A stretch of 64,000 nucleotides of DNA from Melieria omissa (taxonomy: Eukaryota; Arthropoda; Insecta; Diptera; Ulidiidae), in NCBI GenBank assembly GCA_963971225.1, contig OZ020267.1, positions 116,987,891-117,051,890 of the forward strand, written 5' to 3'. Numbering within the stretch: the first letter of the stretch is position 1; the number at the start of each line of letters is the position of its first letter. The position numbers and the translations under genes are program-made. Of this stretch, positions 57,239-64,000 are shown in pieces. The notes under the pieces were generated by a model that was given only the letters and a program-made list of their open reading frames with translations, was not told the origin of the DNA and did not search any database.

Positions 57239-60200
57239 CTAGAAAGCAAATGTTAACAATATTAATATGGACACAATGCTTGTTTGGCAATATTTCACTG
57301 CAGCACTTGTTTCTGCTGTCATGGTGGCTGCGGCGACCGTGGATTGTATATTGTCGATGTACTCGTCGTCTAAATCGGGCACATAATCATGGCAACTCGG
57401 AAAATTTTTAGGTACTGGTTGCATTTGATCATTGTCACCGACTTTAATTATAAGAGCCATGCCAATTTCCGCATGAAATTCAATATGACAGTGAAATAGC
57501 CAATAACCAGGGTTTGAAGCTTCGAAGCGTAAAATAGTGTAACCACCATCAGGTACTGTAACGGTATCTTTCACAGGTGGGCGGTTGAGGTTTCGTTTCA
57601 GTAAATTGTATCGGTCCAATTGTTTAACCTATAAACACGCTAAGTAAATTAAACAAATTGATTCTAACGCAAAGATTCACTTACCATATCTATAGTAACG
57701 TTGGTCGCTAGCCGCTCCAAGCCTATCACGCGAAAGGCGTTGCCATGCAAATGGAAAGGGTGATTTGCATCAAAAGTAAATCCTTCATCGACAACAATCA
57801 GTTCCACTACAGAATTAAGCTCCACTTGTAAGACATGGTGACACTTGCAGAAAACTTCATGACAATCAATGTCCTGAGCCTCCAGGCTTGTTTCGTTGCA
57901 AAACATCGTGTCATCTATATCATTTCGAGCTGGTAGTAAAGCATTCGATGGAAACTTTAGTGAAATATGATTGAGCTGCGGTGTAAAAAGTTTGTTTTTG
58001 CTGCCTACGGTAGCATTAAAACCGTAGAATTCGCTGGGATGAAATTCAGGATTATCTTTTGCATAGAAATCATAGTAGACAAAAAATTTGTAATCAGCTA
58101 CGGGCTTTAAAGCATCTCTATCCACGCCTGGCACTAAATCATATTTCTCCAAAGCTGTTAGCTCAGCAACTGTCATAGTATCCGAGTGCCCAGGTCCACG
58201 ATTCATCACATTTAATTCAATACCTTCCGCCTTATGCTGATATCCTAACTGGTTGTTTGGTTCAACGGCATCAGCGCCCTCATATCGCAATATAGCTACT
58301 TGAAATGCAGATGTAAACAATTCACTGCAGTCCATTAGGCCCTTGAGCCGCATCCAATAATTGCCAATGGGCTGGTTAGAGTGCACAATAAAATCGAACC
58401 GCTCGCCAGCATATGTTACAATTGAACCAACGTCGACAGCTTCGAAATCGTATCCGTCAGAACTGATGGCAGTAAGTGTGTGATTATCGATGGATAAAAC
58501 GATAGGACAATTGAGGAACTCAGCATTAATAATGCGAAAGCGGTATCGAAAGCCATGACGTACATTGAAAATCTGTAGCGGCATTTGGTATAGTGGAACG
58601 TCGGTGTTGTCCATTGATCGTTTAGTACGTGAAGAAGATTGTGTAATATTTTCTGAGAAGTGAAGTGAGTGAGTGAATGGACCTTTCATAGCAGTTGCTT
58701 CTTCTTGTTTCCTTTTACCGTCTATAGAATTAATTGAAGCATTTACAGTCGCATTATACAAAATGCTTACGTTGGCCAAATGTAGCACGGCATCATTCGT
58801 CTCTTTAATAGTTCGCATTTTAGTTTGATTTAGATTTGTTTGTGGATATAGAATTTCGACATCTGCTATTGGATGCGCTTGCCGGGTGATCAATGCACTT
58901 TCATGCTCATTTGAAATTTTTATGCGGCTAATCTCTGATCCCTTCTTCTGGGCGTTTGTTTTACTAATGTCTGTTATTGACTTATTCTGATTTTGATCGT
59001 TTGCCTTCGACTCCCGTTTAGCCGCCTCCCAAATCGCCTTATAGTAACGCCCACGACCATTTACCAACAAATTCACCGGTTTATTGTCACCACGTGAGTG
59101 ATGATGAGAAGCGAATGTACTAACTCCTGGCTGATGTACCCAGTCTTGGAGTATAATTTTGTGTTCAGATAAATCAAAGTCATAGAGATGACTATGTACT
59201 TCGTCATCGCGCGGACGTCGAACTATAAGTGCGCCAAAGACACCATCACCACGTTGCATTCCAGTATGCGAATGCCAAAAATGAGTACCGGCATTCTCTG
59301 CTCTAAACCGATAACGGAAATTAGAATGTGGTGATATGGGACATTGTGAAACATGTGGTACGCCGTCCATATAGGGATAGTGTTTCTGATGCATTCCATG
59401 CCAATGTATGGTAGTGGTTTCTCCAAGTAGATTGTTGCGTACGTCCACTACGACCATATCACCCTCACATACCTCTATAGCAGGCCCGGGCATCATACGG
59501 TTTACCACCATCACACTGCGTCGTATACCGTCTCCTAGAATACAATGTGGGCGCTCGCAGTGGGAAGCATTTTCCGGGCACGAGTAACAAGCTTTTGACA
59601 AAGTTTCGTACCATTCCACTACGAAACTGTACCGACACGTCCTAGGTGGTTCATCCTTTTTGCATTCACGTACACATGGGTGATTTAGATAAAAGTCAGA
59701 AGTCCATACGTCCTCTATGCTTTCAACTAATCTATTACTACGTGCAGAGACCAGGTCACTATTAACCCGGCTAGTACCACAAAACTGACAACAATCTTTG
59801 GTGTATACGTTTTGAGGAGAACAATCCGGTGGTAATGGCAGACAAGTCTTTTTATATGTGTTGATCATGGGCTGACCAACTCCTAGTTGAATACACTCAA
59901 ACAGTAAACAGTTCTCCTTGTCGTGCCAAGTCTGGTTAACTTCATAAACGATTTCGTTAAAACGACACTTCGTACGTACGCATTTACCACAACAACTCCC
60001 AGTTTGTGGGTGCACCTCAGAGTCCTAAAAATGCATATATATAAACATAAAGAGAAATAAATCAAATTGTCTGAATAAATTAAAAAGTAAATCAGTAATA
60101 CTAAAGAACATACATTATAATGAGTACGCATCTCATACAAAAACTATACACTCTATCTTAATCAATATATTGACCTGCAGATGTTCTGTGAGCAAGCGAG

Positions 60201-63200
60201 CAAAGCAAAGCGAGCATAATGGTAGCACAGCAACGAATATTCAATGGAAACGGAGAAACTGGACGAAAGACATACTTCGGTGTTTTTAGTTAAGCATTAG
60301 ATCAATCATCTAATCTTCTCTAAAATCAATTATATCAGATGATGTTTCTTTACATCCATTTTTCTTTCTTGTGCGCCAGGCTGTTATTATCTTAAACGAG
60401 GACTCCGTAGGCTCTGGCTGCAAGAAGGGGTGAAATTCAATTTTGCTTCTCCCACCTGATCTTGCGCGTATACCGACAGGATACCAACATGGTAACTGAA
60501 ACTCAGGCCATGGAAGTATCAGAGGTGGAGGAAACAACGAGCATTACCTCTGAGGAGTCTACGTCGTGCATGGTCCGGGACCTGTTCAGCGAACCCTCCG
60601 AATACGAATTGCTGTTGTACCCCCACTCCGATGACCCTGACAACACCGTCATTGCACTGTTAGACCCAACTGTCGGTGAGCATGAGAGTGATGCAGATTA
60701 ACCTGGAAGAACATTTGCTCTATTAGGTCTTGACTTAGGTTAGGTTAGGACTTTTGCCACAGTTGTCAAAACGAAGAGGAGAAAGAATCTATAAGTCACC
60801 TTCTCTGTCACCGCCCGGCTCTCTCTTTACGAAGGTGGAAAGCATTAGGCTCCACTTTTTTCGACACTTCGTCCTTGTGGTGCCACAGCGGGCCCTTTTT
60901 GCGGCCTAAGTGCGTCTAACCTTAACCTATCGTAACCTTTTGGTTTTAGTAAATTTATGTGACGCGGCTCAACGTCAGAAATATGAACATTCCAATTTCG
61001 TATAATACAAAATTTTTACGTACATAAATCATTTCTAAAAAATATCGCGAATGTTTTATCGTAGCCTAACTAAAATTTTTTTTGTGACATTGCATTTTAA
61101 GTAACTTGCCAGTTATTAATATTTGTTAGTTTAATAACGGCACATTACCATTCAAACAAAATTTTAATAAAAGTAAAAGGAAACATAATTTAAAGCTGAA
61201 TGTAAGCCACAGTGTAACAACATTTGTACCGCACACAATGTCAAGACTCTGCTGATGAAATTTTTAGCAAAATTTGTTGAACGAAAAGAAGTATAATAGG
61301 ATACTCTCTTTTATAGGACTCCTCGATAAATACATTATTGGTTTTTGTATATAAATTATTTGTTTTATGTTTGAGTTAAATTTATATAAATAATGTAACA
61401 AATTAAGAAGCTCTCATAATCTATATATCTATTCGTTGAAAGGTTTGAAATAGAATAGAAAATTATATATAAGACTGTTAGGTTTAGTGAATAAGCTTGT
61501 ACAAATGTAATGACACAATATTTAGTTTCGATTCAAACAAAACTGAGATGCACGTTCATTATATTGTATATTCTTTGATAATACTCACTACATCACAGTA
61601 AAACTGCCCACAGTCAACCTTAGCGATGGTCTCATGTGCAGTGTCTCCTTTACCAATTTCACACGCATGTATAGCACAAGGATCCTGTGTAGATATCCAA
61701 ACAGACCCGATTTCCTTTTGTACAGGAGCACCGTCCAAAAAAACTGTGCAGTACTCTACATGTAATTTAAAGCAAAAACATAAAGAATTAAATTGATATG
61801 CAGGCGGTGGTGTTGCCAGAACTATCTATCTTAAAAATTTAAATTTTTAAGTTATGCCTCTTTTGTGTTTAGTGTGGAATATATTTCCTTATTCTGGTTT
61901 TTTAATGAGTAGTACTAGTAGTATTTAAATGTGATTTTTACATTTCAATATGGGATAAATAGGGCGGTTCGCCTGGATTTTTAGCAAGGTCTATAACAAC
62001 ATTGGCAGGGGGTGCTAAAGAAGCGAGAGCGGCTTAAAGGTCCAGGTTTTATCTCAAATATATAAAACCAAAATATATAAAACTATTTTGTCTTGTAATC
62101 CAGAATCGGCATATGTTCACATTTAAAGTACTGTACGGAACAACAATCTCTTAACTATTCGGATTCCATAACTCAACATTAAATTAAAATTGTTTGACAA
62201 TTCCGATAACAATCAAATTCCGCTCTCGCAACACTTCGAACTTGTTTACTATGTATAATGATAATTATTATCGTTTAATTGTAGTATTGGATAGGTAGAT
62301 GTGGAACTATTGTATACGCACCACACACTATTTAGAGCGTTACACGACATTATCAGCACATAAGATGCAACTATCTAAAACAATCTCGAATGGTGTAGCT
62401 AAATAAATGCTTCATGCGTAGCAGTATGGCATTGGTATCTAAGTCATCCAACACAATTCAGGAATACCCCTCTCTGGCTCTAAAGCTGTAAATTTGACAA
62501 CAGGTTGACTATTGACGGAAGCGTGGATCTATGCATCACAGTGGAATTACTTGGTATCAGGGAAATTAAGCGATTTCGGTGAAGGCCCATGCATCATTGC
62601 GCCACACTGCCGCCACATTAAAAATCATTTAATGAGAAAATCCCCGTAGAGCTTGAGACTGTTTACTGCCCATAAGAGATTTATGGCATGGATCAATTAC
62701 AAAGCAATAACTGCGTTCATATTGTAACGAACATATATAAATGTATAGGTACTTGAAATATTATTACAACTGATGAACGCACTAGCTGACAATGAGCGAC
62801 TTCGCTGCAATTATTACCAAGCCACGTTGTGAAGAGCAACAGCCAACTATTTCAGACATCACTCCTTTGACTGGTCAAGAGGATTGGTTTTAGGCTCCCA
62901 TTAGTTTTTAACTAGTTAAGGTGTAAAAAACATGGAGCGGATAACATATATATTTATAGCTACTTTAAACTTGAATATATCATTAATGCTGAGGAACAAT
63001 TTCTACTTAACATATGAACACAGTATTTTACTGCATAACTGATTTGTATATAGCCTTTTGGAAAACGCCCGTTCTCTAGAAGGATCTACATTATCTATCA
63101 TCATTATCTATATTTTCGTTACGATTTGTAAATTATTTGAAAACATTTTAGGAAATTTCACGTGCCAATTTTAACTAACATTGACATTGAAAACTTGTAG

Positions 63201-63642
63201 TATGTTAAATTGGATCAGGGTACAAAAATATAAGGTATAAAACAAGTAACAAGTATTCGTAATATAAGAAAGGTATAAATAAGTATTGTTTAGATCTTCG
63301 AAACTCACCATTTGTTTGAGCTCCGGATCTTATACTAGCAGCAGCAGTTACAGGCTTTGTATTCCAACTGAGACAACATTGCCATAGAAGCACTTTTATT
63401 AACACAGATATTAGATGGGAGGATGGAATATAAATCATTGTACTCGGTACGACTGTTGCCATAGCTCCCCATTTCCGAATATTCCTTTCCCAGTTTTTAT
63501 GGATTATGCCATTGTTGCATTTTAATATATGTCGGACGTTGTTTTTATCATTGCTTTCCTTGCTATAGTTGCTATTGGCCATAATATGATCGACTTTTAT
63601 GACTTCGATAATTTTCATGTGGTTTTTAGCTTTGGTGCACAT
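57239..63642 (-). CDS. multicopper oxidase (laccase family) with VWC-like N-terminus
   Basis: Four exons: 63642-63309, 61755-61589, 60024-57685, 57628-57239, all in phase (1076 residues; a start at ATG 63462 would give 1016 and a better placed signal segment, LISVLIKVLLWQCC). The product is an extracellular copper enzyme oxidising phenols or metals. After two Cys-rich VWC-like modules (YCTVFLDG... to CCGKC, and ...DCCQFC), three cupredoxin domains follow. All copper-ligand blocks are intact: HWHG (about 374), HFWHSH (about 416-420), HPFHLHG (about 922) and HCHIEFHAEIGM (about 993). That argues against the ligand-poor insect MCO-related proteins. A Ser/Asn/Lys-rich insert of about 150 residues between domains 1 and 2 contains a furin-like site RTKR|S (about 633-637). 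The C-terminus (CQTSIVSILILLTFAF) looks like a GPI-anchor signal. Confidence 0.94.
60370..60940 (+). pseudogene. internally deleted LOA/R1-like LINE in the multicopper oxidase intron
   Basis: The plus strand gives AVIILNEDSVGSGCKKG, then FSHLILRVYRQDTN and an acidic tail ending DPTVGEHESDAD-stop (60701). This fits the end of a gag-like LINE ORF1. Less than 60 bp later, DFCHSCQNEEEKESISHLLC and RRWKALGSTFF (60749-60907) form the C-terminal zinc knuckle of ORF2, so nearly all of ORF2 is deleted. TTAGGTTAGGTTAGG sits at the junction. It is antisense to the host gene, between exons 60024 and 61589. Confidence 0.75.
61756..63308. other. first intron of the multicopper oxidase gene
   Basis: Donor GTGAGTTTCG at 63308 and acceptor ACATGTAG at 61756. 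No repeat or nested gene recognised. Confidence 0.7.
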
Positions 63643-64000
63643 TTATTCGAAAGGTATTTTAATTTTTTATCTTACAGGTTTTTGGTTCAATGATTTGAAA
63701 GCCTGAAAATAAACAATGATGTTGTACCGGGTATAAGATCTTTGATTATACCTATAAAATACATAAACATGCATGTGTGGGAAGATTTCGTAGTTATAAA
63801 CGTACGCAAACTTAATCCAAAGAGAACCAAAGAGCTTCTGCTCCTCAGGCGTACTGCAAGTGCCTCAACAGTAGCAATCCTCAATAAGCAGTGGTAAAGC
63901 ATTAAACTGTCGGAGAGCATGCCCAGCGGCTGGATCTCGCCTTCAACAAGCATTGCCGCAGCTACGGGTCAGCAAAAGAGGAAGTTTTACAGCTTATGTG
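63643..64000. other. 5' flank of the multicopper oxidase gene
   Basis: A minus-strand frame at 63687-63953 (MLVEGEIQPLGMLSDSL) has no similarity I can name and no splice link to the next exon. It is treated as unproven. Confidence 0.4.

Noticed and set aside
63687..63953. Minus-strand frame of 88 codons upstream of the multicopper oxidase
   Set aside because: No recognisable similarity, no splice link to the next exon, and it does not resemble a signal peptide.
1..64000. CRISPR arrays, bacterial operons, endogenous viral genes, rRNA
   Set aside because: Nothing of the kind was seen. Repeats here are eukaryotic transposons and satellites.

Overview
The window looks like AT-rich chromosomal DNA from a higher (cyclorrhaphan) fly. 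The evidence is introns with GT-AG borders (some only 55-65 bp), insect-type gene families, and a dense load of mariner, hAT, piggyBac-like, PIF/Harbinger-like, non-LTR and tRNA-SINE sequences. A tephritid-like fruit fly is my guess at the genus level, but nothing here proves it. No bacterial, viral or CRISPR content was seen.

Seven protein-coding loci are supported. (1) A CD36/scavenger receptor class B gene lies on the minus strand (15931 down to 3836). Eight exons were rebuilt by phase-matched splicing and the 3' end is missing. (2) A GT10 alpha-1,3-fucosyltransferase lies on the plus strand (35420-38668, five exons, complete). (3-5) Three related small multi-membrane-span proteins lie in tandem on the plus strand (42024-43545, 48672-49385, 50163-50999). 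They share three-exon structure, splice phases and motifs, and I do not recognise the family. (6) An intronless, disordered, basic-headed protein lies on the minus strand (51894-52865). (7) A secreted or membrane-tethered multicopper oxidase of laccase type with VWC-like N-terminal modules lies on the minus strand (63642 down to 57239, four exons).

Layout: 1-3.8 kb is a nested hAT-in-mariner insertion plus a piggyBac-like element. 3.8-16 kb is the CD36 gene with large, repeat-bearing introns. 17-23 kb holds a foldback-like inverted array with a mariner inside it, a SINE with perfect target-site duplication, a LINE tail and two more mariner relics. 23-27 kb is nearly empty. 27-35 kb is a repeat belt (Harbinger-like element, mariner relic, SINE, decayed reverse transcriptase, hAT MITE, tandem-ended MITE). 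35-39 kb is the fucosyltransferase. 39-48 kb is a MITE nest that separates the first two tandem paralogs. 48-53 kb is gene-dense. 53-56 kb is LINE and SINE debris. 57-64 kb is the multicopper oxidase.

The known enzymes do not form an obvious pathway together. A receptor, a Golgi fucosyltransferase and an extracellular oxidase are all secretory-route proteins, but their neighbourhood is probably historical. The best candidate for something undescribed is the tandem three-gene membrane family. The best structural observations are the nested transposons, whose target-site duplications can be read directly.
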